64,000 nt of DNA. It comes from Chrysomallon squamiferum (lineage: Eukaryota; Mollusca; Gastropoda; Neomphalida; Peltospiridae). Made by a program: the position numbers and the translations under genes. The notes under the pieces are model-generated. The model saw only the letters and a list, made by a program, of their open reading frames with translations. It made no database searches and was not told the DNA's origin. Location: positions 16,737,476 to 16,801,475 of the forward strand of contig CM022665.1 in NCBI GenBank assembly GCA_012295275.1. Direction: 5' to 3'. This document shows positions 49,483 to 62,100 of the stretch, in pieces (position 1 is the first letter of the stretch; the number at the start of each line of letters is the position of its first letter).

Positions 49483-52387
49483 ATGCCTGGTAAGGAAGAT
49501 TCACTTTTCTCGTTGGAACTTGTTGTGGAAAAAGTTTACATTCCGCACATAGCTTGTCGTTTTCCATCTGTTGCATTTAGACTGCTTGATTTTCCTACCA
49601 TTGTAATTAATCACGTAGAGGATGATTTAGCTCGAAGCATAAAAGCAAAAATTACAAGGGATCCCTACTATGAAGTTCCCGCACAATTCAGCGAATTGAA
49701 GGACAAACATGGAAATTTTATGATAAAAAAGGAAAATCTTGTTTATTTAAAATAACGGTGGATAGTTTAAAAAACCATCTGAATAATACTCCACTGTATG
49801 TCATGCTTATTGACACATTTCCAGAAATTCCAAAACTTTTAGGAAACAGTACTGTTCCATTAAACTTTATTATGGAAGAAATATGTGTTGATATTGCCAA
49901 GATGGGAACCACTGTACCATCAGTCCATGGAGACAAAGGTCTTTTCAAACTTTACAGTTTAATGGGTAAAGAAATTGGCTACTTTGTTCTTGGTTTCAGA
50001 CTTCTCTGTTTGGGACCAAGTTTAATTCCACATTTGCCTGAAGGGGCTCTTATTAAAAGAAAATCCAAGTTAACTGAGAGTGAGAAAGTAGAAAAAGTGA
50101 CAGGACAGATCATTCATGTGAAAGAAGCAGATGACAAACTGTCGGATAATGAAGTACCTGCTCTCAGAGAAACAAAGGAAATGGGGTCAATGACAGATGT
50201 TGAGAAACATGACATGTTAATCCAAACATTACAGATGGATGACAAAGCAGTCCATGTGGCAATATCAACTCCAGAAGAAAGAACAGCCTCTACACAAACT
50301 GAAAAGCACAAAAAGACTTCTAAACAAAAAACAGACAGATTTCATAATGTGATAAAAAGATGGACCAGATATCTGAAGATGAAGAAATCATTGTTAATAA
50401 TTTTGTTTGTCCTCCTCCATTGTTTTACAATAGCAAATCACAGCCTCATTTGAAAATCAAACCAATAATCTACCAGGATATGTCAACAACTGAAGATGAT
50501 TTGTCAGTGGATGATTTAGAAAGCACTTCAGAAGAAGAGATCAAAGTTAATAAGCAGAATAAATATGATAATAAAGGTTCACATGACAGATGTGTTGATA
50601 AAAATAATTCTAAACCAAAATCTGATTACACTGTACAAAGCAAATCTTTTGTTAAAGGACCTGTCAACAAAAACAATGAGGAATTTGTTGAAAAAACTGG
50701 TCAAGATGCAATATTTCCAATTTTAACAGCTTTACTGAATGAACTGAGTTGTATTCAGAATCCCCAGCTTCTCCAAAATGTCACAAAAAATGTGCAGAAA
50801 TTAAAATTGCAGATTGTTCAGCAGCGTTCAGCTGTTTCAAAAATGAATGCTCAAGAATCTGAAATACTTGTTAAACCTTTGACCAAGTCTGAGAATGGAA
50901 AGGAAAATATTCCTGTAGGAAAGGATGGTCCTGAAAAGAAGAGAGTTCGACAGTGTGCTCATCCACCTGAGCTTGTTTCCAAAAATAAAGGATGGTTGAG
51001 AAAGGTACCAGAATTTCACAGTCCAAAGAAAACACAACTTGCCTATCGGCTAACAAATACACAGAGATTGAGGCTTGCAAAGACAAATCCTCAATGGCTG
51101 GAAATGGCTGAGAAAGAAGAAGCTGAAGCAAAGATGAGAAAACAAGCTGCTTCAAAAAAGAATCCTGAATCTGATGATTTGGACATGACAAACTTCTCTG
51201 ATACATTGACTGAAGTGCGTAGACTTGCTGAAAAAGAGTTGGAGAAGAAAGGAGAAAAAACTATAGATTCTCTTAACATGTCCTCTTTTAGAAGTGAAGG
51301 AAGAAAGCATCACAGAAAACATAAAAGCAAAACCCCAAGAAGCAGAAGCCCCAAAAGCAAATCTCATGGAACACAGTTAAGAAGTCGAACACCACAACCT
51401 AAATACCAGAGAGAGAAAGTTAAGAGTGCATTGTCTGATGATTCAGATGATGGCAAACCACACTTAGTTCCTTTGGAATCAGAAAGTAGAGTTATCAAGT
51501 CACCTGATTTGTACCGTCGTCCATTTACTCAGGTTGATAATGAAGATACTAGTATCAGAAGTGATTTGCCTAGCTCACAGAAAAGCATTGAGGTGCGATT
51601 GCCTAGTGTCCAGGGTAATGAAAGAGAAGACAGTGAAAATACAATGGATGAGGAAGATGAGGTTTCCTCTGATGATACGAGATACAGACAAAGCAGACAC
51701 TTTCCAGGATTTGGAAAGGAAGACCGATCTTTTCCTAGAGCTATTAGTGGCAAGCCAAATGCCTCTCTTATGCAGTCAAGTGATTATGATCAGCCTCTAG
51801 AGTCAACCAGAGTATCTAAAAATTTCAACACAAATGGCCCTTCAAGAACTCTGGGCTCCACAGATTGTTATGACACTCATCAGTTTCATTCAACAGAAGA
51901 ACCAGAACTTCTGGGTTTGGTCAGTGCTGAAGATCATCACTCAGAAGTCATGGACAGTGCCAGGCAGGGTAGAAATCAGTTATCAGCCAGTGTGGATAAT
52001 TCTGCTAAATTTCCTGTTCTCAATCCAACAGCTTCTGAACAATCTCCAGTTCCAGCTACTCGCAGGTCAACTGTTAAACTTGACACTGGTAGAAGTGGCA
52101 GTCAGCCTGGAACTCCTGCTTCTCATTCAGCAGCCAGTTCCAAGCGTCCAACTCCTCGACCAAGAAAACCAGTGGGCAAACTAGAGTCCATTCATACTGA
52201 ATCAGTCAGCTCATACCTTCCTTCAGATCCTGAGAATGTTGTAGCATCTTTAAGCAGTGATGTTAATTACTCAGATGACTTCCATTCCATCCATGGACAG
52301 AATGATAGTTTAACAGACATTTCATCACCTGATATTTCCATGCAAAGATTTATTCCAGATTCAAAACTAGCTTACACTATTAACTGA
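49483..52387 (+). CDS. MAP10: MAP10, microtubule-associated protein 10, single exon with two frame breaks
   Basis: The N-terminus (SLFSLELVVEKVYIPHIACR; VAFRLLDFPTIVI) is the conserved MAP10 domain. Later landmarks are NFVCPPPLFYNS and the acidic Ser/Asp C-terminus (DVNYSDDFHSIHGQNDS). Human MAP10 stabilises microtubules and acts at spindle midzone and midbody. The gene is intronless, as in vertebrates. The frame is open 49483-49752, then from about 49749 to about 50357 one base back, then from about 50354 to the TAA at 52385-52387 one base back again. Adding one base at each break gives 968 residues (human 905), and total length is then divisible by three. Frame 1 ends at TAA 49753-49755 right after TTTAAAA; frame 2 would run into an unrelated hydrophobic tail. 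The start ATG at 49483 precedes PGKEDSLFSLEL. This is either an intact gene with assembly errors or one using frameshifting; a pseudogene is less likely because the remaining 2 kb is open. Confidence 0.85.
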
Positions 52388-54016
52388 GCTATATTTATTA
52401 TACACGTTATATAAAAAAAATTGTTATTTTATAAATAATAATTAAATTATTTTTCATTTGATATATTGAACAAATTGATTTATACAATTTTTTTAAAGTT
52501 AATTCCATACCTAATGTATGAAAATTTTCCTGATTTCAGTATATTCTTATTTTTTTAAATTAATCATTTATTTTTTAAATATATTATATATCTAAATATT
52601 TGAATATTTCTTTGATCAATGGTAAACAGTAATACTATAGATATGTAATGTTTTTTAGTTTTATTTACCTTGATGTAAAACACTTGAATTGTTTTTAGCA
52701 TATTACTTTAGTTAGCTGTAGTTTTATGATTTTTGATGTTGTTCATGTCTAATGTTACTGAATATTTGTAATTGAAACATTATTTTGTAGTCTTCTAAAC
52801 ATTCTGCACCTATTCTTTTGCTGAAGATAGTTTCAGTTGTTGTTTTTTTGTTGAAAACAAATGAAAAATAAATAATCTTAAAATGTGAATATGGATCATT
52901 TATTTATTTTTGATGGAAAAAAAGAGAAAAAAGTATGTGACCTCTCCGTTTCATTTTTTTGTCTTTTTAAAATTGATCATAGAAATTTCCAAAACAGACA
53001 TCACAAATGACTATTAAGAACCTTTTTTTTTCAAAAGGAATTTAATTATAATTTCAGAACATTATTAATATTTTGACTTCCTTATTTCTATATATATCTA
53101 GTTTATATATTTAATATAAAACAATAAACTGTGGATTTTTTTCAGTATATTTTTTTTCAATGCTATTAAATTGAAAAAGAAAAAATATAAAATGAAAACC
53201 ATGAGCTGATACTTGCATTTGGAAAGGGGTTCAAATGACGTAAACACTGTACATGCTATGAAACTTCTGATAACTAACTGTATCAACTAATCAAATTTAT
53301 CAATGCACAGATAACGTGAGTATAACTTTTGCTTAGTGATAATATCCCATTTAGAGCTGGTGCAGAACAGTAAACTATCCTAACAAGATGAATCAATAAA
53401 GATATATTTTTTTTAAATTAGTACTAGAGATAAATATGCTTAAGAAAAAAAAAAAAAAATAAAAAACTTCGTGTAAAACTTATCTAAAATTTATTGTTAT
53501 TTGTAGCAAAATGTTAAATATAAATTTACAAAAATACTGAAGGTATGTATAAGCAAACAAATAGTCTATATAAATTTTGTACATTTTCAAGTATTTTTTT
53601 TTTCCCTTTTCACAAATGCCAGATCTTAAAACAGAAATGAGAAGAACAAACTGGATGTTAGATTTTTAAATGTATGAAAGAAAGAAAGAACACGTAATCC
53701 ATGTAATGTTTTCTTACTGAAAAAAGAAATCAGAACCAGAACCATTTGAAATTTTATTTTCAGTTTGTTTGCTGCATCAGAAAGTTATTGTATCTGCTTT
53801 ATAAACAATGAATGAAATATATTTTAAAACATGAACAGTGAACCTTGCACAGCAAGAAATACAAATTTAAAAAAAAAAAAGAAAACAAAAAAAAAGAATG
53901 AAAACAAAACATCTTTGCACTTTGGAATGCATCAAAATAATGACCTCAGCATCATTAAATATGTTGTTTTGTTTCTCCCAAACTGACACACACCAAGTTA
54001 AAAAATAGTATTATTG
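52388..54016. other. Convergent 3' region of MAP10 and GMF
   Basis: The two genes end toward each other here. For MAP10, an AATAAA at 52867-52872, about 480 bases after the stop, is a plausible poly-A signal. For GMF on the minus strand, AATAAA (TTTATT on plus) occurs at 53753-53758 and again at 53490-53495. No coding sequence is seen. Confidence 0.5.
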
Positions 54017-56273
54017 CTATTTAAAAAGTTGTAGTTTTTCCTTAATAAATTCTTCAGTCAATTCTTCTGGATTGCGTATGTCAAAAACCTATAAAAAAAT
54101 ATAATAATATTGATAAATAAACATGGGAAACATTTTATAACAGGATGGTGAAAATGCACTAAAACTTGGAATATAAACCTGCAATTCTATATATTTAATG
54201 GTTTGTATCTGAATTCCTTCACAAAAAATTATTTCCAGTAGCAGTTACTTTGTTTAAATAAAATGTTTTTAAATTAAATCTTTTTACAACTGAGATGCAG
54301 TCTTCAAATTATTACAAAACTCATTCTGATAATGTAAGTTTTATATAAGGAGTTTTTAAGTTTATTTATTTATTTATACATTTAATAATTACATTTAAAA
54401 TACAAATGTTAAAACTGTAATAATAAAAAGAAATTATAATAATAATATTAATATTTTATTTAAATAGTCAGTACAAAATTATTCTCCTCTTTGCATTTTC
54501 AACAATTTTAGTACTGTATAACAAAAAGATGTTACGACTTTTCTGCTAAAATCGAATTAATTAAATCATGAATCAGAATAAAGAGAAGTGACTTTAAATA
54601 TCCTGAAATGGGTTAATATTAAAAATGTTTACTTTGGTTGCTTTTGCTGCTTCCACCACCGCCAGCTTGGTTCCTGCATACATCATTTGAAATTCAGGTT
54701 TACAGCCTTCCAGTTAAAGAAGAAGATGAAGAAAAATACATATATTTCAGTTATTCCAAGTAAAGGAAGTAACATGTAGTAATTATTTAATGTTATCAAA
54801 GAGTTTGTTCTTTGAGAAAATTTCAGTGAAATCTTCATCACACATAATAATTAAGCTAAAGACTTGGGTATTTACATTATATAATATATATATTTTCATA
54901 ACAATACTATTATTCAAAAAGTATTTCAATTACATTAATATAAAAAATTCATATTAATTGCTTTCTTTGTCTTCTTTATTATCATTTTAGGCTCATTCAG
55001 TATTGATTCAGAATTTACAGAAGTTAACAGAACTTAATAAATAAAAATAAAAATGACTTGTAAGAAACTTACATAAAAATAGTGTACTGTTATTAAACTA
55101 TACTGTTCTTACCCAAAGGACTACAGAAGATAAAAATTAAAGGATAGGACACTCTGCCATCATCGTGTGTGTGCACATAGCTAATGACAACATAGCGAGG
55201 CTGCGATGATGATAACTCCCCTTGAATTTCTTCTATACTGCAATCCTAAAAGAAAGAAAGCCACTACATTATGTGAGAGGAAACTGGCTATTACAGTAAA
55301 ATAAAATTATTTATTTACTTTTTATTTTTTCCGTGACATACTTTCATTTATTAAAAGCAGAGGCATTCTTTTGTATGCAACACCTCCACAGAAAAGAACA
55401 TATAATTTTTGCATACAATTTATTGGCTATAGCCTGAAACAGTCTTAGATAAAATTAATTAATCCTGAAATCTATCAAGCCTAAGGAGACTGCACTATCC
55501 AACCTTGCAAAAGTAAACTTAATGGCTCACATAAAATTATCACAAAATACTTATTAATGAAATATATTTGCTTTTGCAATAAATGAAATCAACAAATATT
55601 GTTAACATACTATTCCATTAATAAATCACCTCATATTCTTCATCAATAACAACATTCAGTTTCTCAGGATCAATTTTTACTGAAACAAGTCAGAAATATC
55701 ATCAATCTTTGCATTTAATTAGAAATAAAACTGATTTATTTACTAGCTTTTTAAATTTGCAAGATTTCATTTTCTAAGAAAATGTATTTGTTATTTATTT
55801 TTAAAAAGTCCAAACACACACACACTTGTTTATTTTTCTGTTATTAATATGTAGACAATTATATTTATCAGCATGCATATATATTATAAAATATAAAATA
55901 CCAATCATTCATGTGAATAAAGATTAATAATATTTTTAGATTTCAATTTAATCAAATCAATTATTTCAGGCCACACTCACACATGATAGCAGCAACAGTT
56001 TTTTCTTTCCTAAATTTAAACTTTTTCAACTTTTCTGCAACTTCTGGATTTATACTGCATATCTGAAGACTCTGAGCCTAATAGAAATAAATAAATAATA
56101 AGAAAAAAAAATTAAATTAAAAAATAGAACCTGATAGAATGATACCTCTTCTATAATAATAACTTAATAAAACTATACTTTCAGCACTTTCATGGTTTGT
56201 AAATGGGTATGACTGCTTTACTTTTTATATTCCTGATTTGCTTAGACTTTTAATCTTGCATCTTGCAGATACA

Positions 56274-56321
<48 letters not shown>

Positions 56322-56722
56322 TTGTTACATATTACTAATTTAATAATTACTTTATAAATAAAAAAGTTAATAACGAATAATGAATATTCAGTTATTTTGC
56401 TACAATCGTTTCTGTTAATAAGATTATAAAATACAAGATACTTAAATCATTTTATTTATAATATATTAATTTTGATTTGCTTCTAAGTTCTAATACAAAT
56501 GTTTCTATTTATTATTTCATATTATAATAAATAAATAATTATACATTCTACATCAACCATAGTTATTTTAAACATCCAAATTAATTATAAGTACAAATTT
56601 ATGATGGTAAAATAGTAATCACTTAAGACAATCTCACTAACAACTATTCATTTAATATAACAATGAATTAGTTAAAAAATAATAATAATAATAATAATAA
56701 TAACAATAAATAACAGTACCAT
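54017..56722 (-). CDS. GMFB: Glia maturation factor (ADF-H protein), complete
   Basis: The product is a 142-residue ADF-homology protein, exactly the length of human GMF-beta. GMF binds Arp2/3 and debranches actin in the cytoplasm. Exons are 56720-56722 (Met codon only), 55981-56077, 55630-55679, 55113-55245, 54633-54706 and 54017-54088; all phases agree and the stop is TAG at 54017-54019. Matches to the family include [65 protein letters not shown] and [18 protein letters not shown]. The first coding exon contributes only ATG, with donor GTACTG. I chose it because exon 2 has an in-frame TAG immediately upstream and because the total then equals 142 residues. The symbol is the nearest vertebrate name; invertebrates usually have one GMF gene. 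Confidence 0.92.
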
Positions 56723-57140
56723 GTCTCGTATTTGTGTACTCCCCCACAGAATACGGAAGTAAAATGAGTAACACCGATATTTTATGTTTTGATCCACTTA
56801 TCTGTCTACCAGTCATTGAAAAAATTACATAATTTTGTGAACAAAAAATCGGTAAAAACATGTTTAAATACATATATATATATATATATATCAATTGTTA
56901 ATATATTGCTTTCAATTGTCTGGCAGGAATTTTGTAAGAACTTCAAATATTTTTTTTTTTTAAAAGGAAAAAAAGAAATGTGTTTCTATGGATGAAAACA
57001 ATGCTTGATCCAAAGATTTGGAAATTACGATAAAGAAAATCTATTTCCGCCACGTGTAAAACTGTGTAGTAAATATTGCCGATGGACGCTGTTGACGTGT
57101 TGTTTACAGCGACTGATAGGATTTAAAAAACATATTTTAC
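56723..57140. promoter_or_regulatory. Divergent promoter between GMF and TARBP1
   Basis: The GMF start codon (minus) and the inferred TARBP1 first exon (plus) lie only about 350-420 bases apart. The interval holds a palindromic E-box CACGTG at 57051-57056 and locally raised GC around 57045-57120. A bidirectional promoter is inferred from the head-to-head layout. No TATA box stands out from the AT-rich background. Confidence 0.5.
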
Positions 57141-57142
57141 CA
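57058..57142 (+). other. TARBP1: Probable 5' non-coding exon of TARBP1
   Basis: The stretch ends at TTTTACCAG followed by the donor GTTAGTAAA at 57143. The first TARBP1 coding exon starts with a strong acceptor (TATTTTTCAG at 57561-57570), so an upstream exon is required. This is the only good donor just downstream of the more GC-rich, promoter-like sequence. The left boundary (transcription start) is not determinable from sequence. Confidence 0.45.
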
Positions 57143-57600
57143 GGTTAGTAAAATCACCAGAAGAAAAATATGTATTAATAGCATTAATGTGAAAATGTAA
57201 ATAACACACAATGTATTAAATTACAGTGAGTGATTGATGGTCCCTGATCAAAAATAATAACAAACACTGAAACAGTTTTGAGTTTATTAACATAAAAATG
57301 ATTACGTTATTAACTTGATTAAGAGGCGACATGATATTGTTAACAATGTAATGTTAAGTGTTTAACTGAATTTGACCGATTAAGTGATGGATTAGCATAC
57401 CAGATAGAATATTTATTTTATGTCTGGGTAAATATAATCGATAGTTATAATATTAAATATGCTATTTTTATAATTTTTATTTATTTATTTATTATTAGTA
57501 GTATTAGTATTAGTATTAGTATTTAATTTCATTTTCAGTTGATTTTATGCATTTATCTTATATTTTTCAGGTCTTTGATATTTTTATTAAATATAAAACA

Positions 57601-59142
57601 ATGGGTGACATAATACAAGTGATGTGCAAAATATCTTCATTCGACCCATTGTTAATTATTAAACACCTGACAAGTGAGATTGTTAATGAAACAGTATCAC
57701 CTAGCAATGACTTAATAAAGAAAAAGGTTGAGAAAGTCTGTATCCTAAGCAATGTTTTGAAAAGTTTACATTCAGCCAGCAATAAAAATTTCAAAGAAAA
57801 CAGTATTTCTACAGACATACAAAATATATTATCAGACATTTGTTTTCCACTGTTGCTGCATCTGCAGCCTTCATATGACAGAGGAGATGAGACATTAACA
57901 TCTGTGGCTGTCATTTGTGAACTGATATCAAACAGTTTGCAGAATGACAACAGTGACCTCATAATTTTTGTATTTAATCAGTGTGACCATTTCCTAGATG
58001 TATGGTTGTCAGAGCGACCAAGTATTTTGGATCACCATCATCCAAAAGATGAGTGTATGGATATTATTTGCATTGTAGAGATTTTAAAAACTGTTTTTTC
58101 TGTTACAAAATGTCAGCTGGAAATGTGGAACACGTCTAAGAAAAATATTCTTCTGGACAGTTTATTTTTCAAACTGTTGAATGTGTTGTCTCAAGTGCCA
58201 CATCATGTCATTTCCCGTATCATGTTTGGTGTCTTTTCCCCTTTACTGGGGCAAGATCCCAATGAAGCTGTTTCTAGAATGGGAAAATTATGGGCAACCA
58301 TCCAGCAGTTAGTTGGACCAGAAATAAACAGAGCAGTCTTTCTTGAACAGACACTTCTTATTCTGTGCAGCCTTGCAGATTTTTTCTTCCCTGTTACTGG
58401 AGTTCCAGTAGGTGATGATCTCAGACATTCCAGTGTTTTCTGGAAGATTCTCCAGGAAGCCATGATTCATATTAATCCACTTACAAGAAAAAGGGCAATG
58501 TATTTACTGAAGAGAATTGTAGATATCTGTGACAAACAGGCTTTAGAAGTTTGTTATGAGCAGTGCCCAGAGTTTTGTTGGAAGACAACCTGTCAAAAAG
58601 AACTGTCCAAAACGTGGGAAGATTTTGTCTTGGTTATGGAAACATTGGAAGAAAAACAAGTGAGAATTTAATTTAAATCTAATAAATAATAACAATACAA
58701 ATTTTACATTTCTCAACATTTGTTTTATTTTGACATTTTTAGAGTGCCATAATTTATATATCAGTGGCTATTAGATAAAAAGCTTTTAAATTTTTTGTTG
58801 TTGATTGATAATTCAGAAAAAAAACAAAAACAACACCAAATCCATTATATATTTTTTTACAGTAGCAACAAAAGGTTTGAAATACACACTTCCCTAGAAA
58901 CAAAACAGAACATACTAAAGTTTTTTTTAAATATATATTTGGAGTATCAGTTGGGATGTGCAATGGCCTAATTAACTGTCGGTGAAAATTAAACATATAT
59001 TTAACTGTAATGTTATTATCATTGTTGTTTTCATATTTTTCATTTTTTTTTTTTATATAAATTTAAAGATTAAGCATATACTTTTAAGTATAATAATATT
59101 ATTGTTGCTTTCATATATATATATATATATAAATGAAAAATG

Positions 59143-59173
<31 letters not shown>

Positions 59174-62100
59174 TTTTATAGAGGTATATAAATTATAATG
59201 TTTAAAATTATGGTGCAAGAAGATTATTTATTTATTTTTAGGTTCATGTGATCAAGCCTCTTTTAGGAAGAGTGCATTTCTTGCTAAATGCAACATACTT
59301 GCAGAACAATGGTAAAGATATAACAAGAATTCTGAATAATCCAATAAATTAAAATTTTGAATATGTATACAGTTCTAATATGATATAATACTTTTTGTTC
59401 TCTTTCATCCATAATTTTTCTTAAGTTGAGGTCATTTCAAATACTTTATTTATGATGATATATCATTGTTTGTATGAGTCAAAGACCAACTTTCAATATT
59501 AAACTTGAAAATGATATTGCTTTTGTAAAATATTCTGCAAATATTTTGCCAAACACTTATACACATGGTTATTTAATATACAGAAATTTGAAATGAAAGT
59601 AAATATTTATTTAAAAAATGTATCAATGTATCAATGAATGAATTTATATTTATGTTAAAAGTAAAGTGCTCTCTACACACATCATGGCTGGTGACAATCT
59701 TCCGCCGTTGCCTGATGCATGAAAGTGTTTTTGTTGTCAAATGGGCTGTTGACTTGGTTCTCAATTTGAACTATGACATAATTCCTCTGTTGAATCAGGG
59801 GCAGAGTGAGGTAAGTATTAATTATTTGATTCATTCAATTTTGTAGCAGAAGAAGAGGAAACTGATTTAAAATTTTCTCAGGAAAATGGTTGTAATATTA
59901 TGTAGAGTAAAGAATACTGAGAATTACATGACCATATAAAATGTTTTTTTACTTTTGTTTAAAAAATTAACATTTTTGTAATTTTAGAAATTCATGTAGC
60001 CATGTGAATGAATTTTTTATATTTTATTTTCCAGTCAAATTAAGAGTGGGAAATATATTTTTTGCTAAGTATTTTTCTGGATTAATATACAAACACTTCA
60101 AATGTCAAAGAATATTGATGACACTTACTGGCAGTAATTCAATCTGAAAAAGTTATAATGATTGTAAAACAGAGAGAAATTCAATATGCATCATTGTTCA
60201 TATAATTTTATTTTTCCAGTTTTTATCAGGATCTTTTCTTTTGTCATTTCAAGAGTTAAAAATATATACACGGTAAGAATTTTTTTTTTTAAGTTATTAG
60301 ATGTCAAACATGTTTTATTTGTTATCACTACTCAGTGTGTTAAGTTGAGATATATTTATATGTGATATTAGTTGTGGGACATCAGCTGGAACAGAAGATA
60401 TGTTAAGTCAACTGAAGAGGTTTGAACCTATGACTCATGATTTCTTAATAGTAACAGTACTAATAGGCTCAATCTTTTTCTGGAATAAAATTAACAGTTA
60501 ATGGGTTGTCAGTGGAATAATGTTTTTTTTCTTCTGTTTTGTTGATAGTGGCATAATATATATAATTTTTATTTATTTATTTTTTTTTTTTTTACAGTCC
60601 TCAAGGTGTTCCTCTAGGTTCAGCTCCCTTTGTTGGACCAGGACTCATTAAATTTTTCTCTTCTTGCATTCGAGTTCTTAAAGATCCAGCCAGCCAAAGT
60701 ATGTTTTTAACCACATTTATTATTATTATTATTATTATTGCTGTAGTTTTATTAATACTTTTATTTTTCAAAGTTTTATGCATTATTGTTAATTACGAAC
60801 TTCACAGCATTAAATGATAAAGAAGGTGAACTTTTAGCTTGTTCGTCTTTAGAAAATTATATTTAAGACTTCAGACTCTCTTTTAAGAATTTCCTTGTTT
60901 TTCATTAAATTATTAGTAGTTAGCTGTATCTTTTTTAAACCACTATATCAGACCATAACATGTTTTGTATATACATAGCATCTAATAATATGATACTGGT
61001 AACTGTTTTAAAAATATATTAATTTGCTTTGAGTTATGCTACTGTTGTTACTTTTGCTGAAATGTATTTTATCTTGATGCAGTCAACTAAAGATTTTAAA
61101 ATTTATACATGGCCATATTATAGACAATGTATAATAATTATAATGTTATCAATTGGCCCCAAGTGTCTTTTTCCCTTGCCATATATTTTCTCTTTTCTTG
61201 TGAACGTTCTTTCACCACAGTCATACAGATAACATCTCACACCATTACTGTCCTGGGTTCCTTAAGAAAGACCCAGTGACAGTGTTTACCATATATTTTG
61301 TACCAAGTACCTTAAGTATAAACAAAGAAAAATAAACCTCCGACACCTTAATGGCGTTTATGTATGTTTAGTGGAACCAAAGATTATGCTAGGTGCTTTA
61401 AGTTCAGATCTTCACATATATTTACGTTTAATGTTTTTAAAAATATGAACTGATTTCTATCAGACAGTTTCCTCAAACAAATCTTCAATACCATATTGTC
61501 GACTTCCTGGAGTTCAGTTCCAGTGATGTTCTTCACCCAGGGATTGTCTCATATCCCACAGTCCTCTCTGCTTGATAAAGAAGCTGTTTTGTGTATTAAG
61601 TGAGTGTGAAATTTAAAGTAATCTGTTTGTTATCTAGTGATTTGGGTTAGCAATTGGTTTAACAAAGATCACACTAGCTTTATTTAGATATATTTCAGAT
61701 TCATCTGCATTTCCCAATCTCCTTTCCTCACTACCTATTCCTGTGTGTCAGTCTCTAGCTCTGTGTCTATCTGGCTCTCCTTCTCTCTCTGACTGTGCCT
61801 AGATCTTGCTTATATATTACCTGATAATCAAAAAGTACAAAATCAAAAATCCATTACTGCCAAAAGAAAAAATATATCATTGAGTCAAACAAACTTTAAC
61901 TTTTATTTTATTTATTCTTTTATAGACAAATCATTGTGTCTAAACTGACCACAATAGAGCCACACGCTAAAGGAATTGTTCACTGCTTTCTTGTTCAGAC
62001 ACTGATTCATCTAATAGACCAGGTGACCATAATTTTGTTTGTTTTTCCCTTTATATGTATATCTGTGTATATATTTATTTTCTTTTTCTTTCTTTTTTCT

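Noticed and set aside
50351-50362. Programmed -1 frameshifting at the second MAP10 break
   Set aside because: The sequence ATA AAA AGA does not fit the XXXYYYZ slippery pattern; a missing A is simpler.
50837-51753. Multiple minus-strand frames opposite MAP10
   Set aside because: They are antisense shadows of the MAP10 coding sequence, with no homology.
49483-52387. MAP10 as a decayed pseudogene
   Set aside because: Only two one-base breaks, both at A-runs, in 2.9 kb of otherwise open, conserved sequence. FANCM, which is clearly functional in structure, has the same kind of break.
60601-60783. Minus-strand open frame across a TARBP1 exon
   Set aside because: It is antisense to the exon encoding PQGVPLGSAPFVGPGLIKFF, which has proper splice sites on plus.
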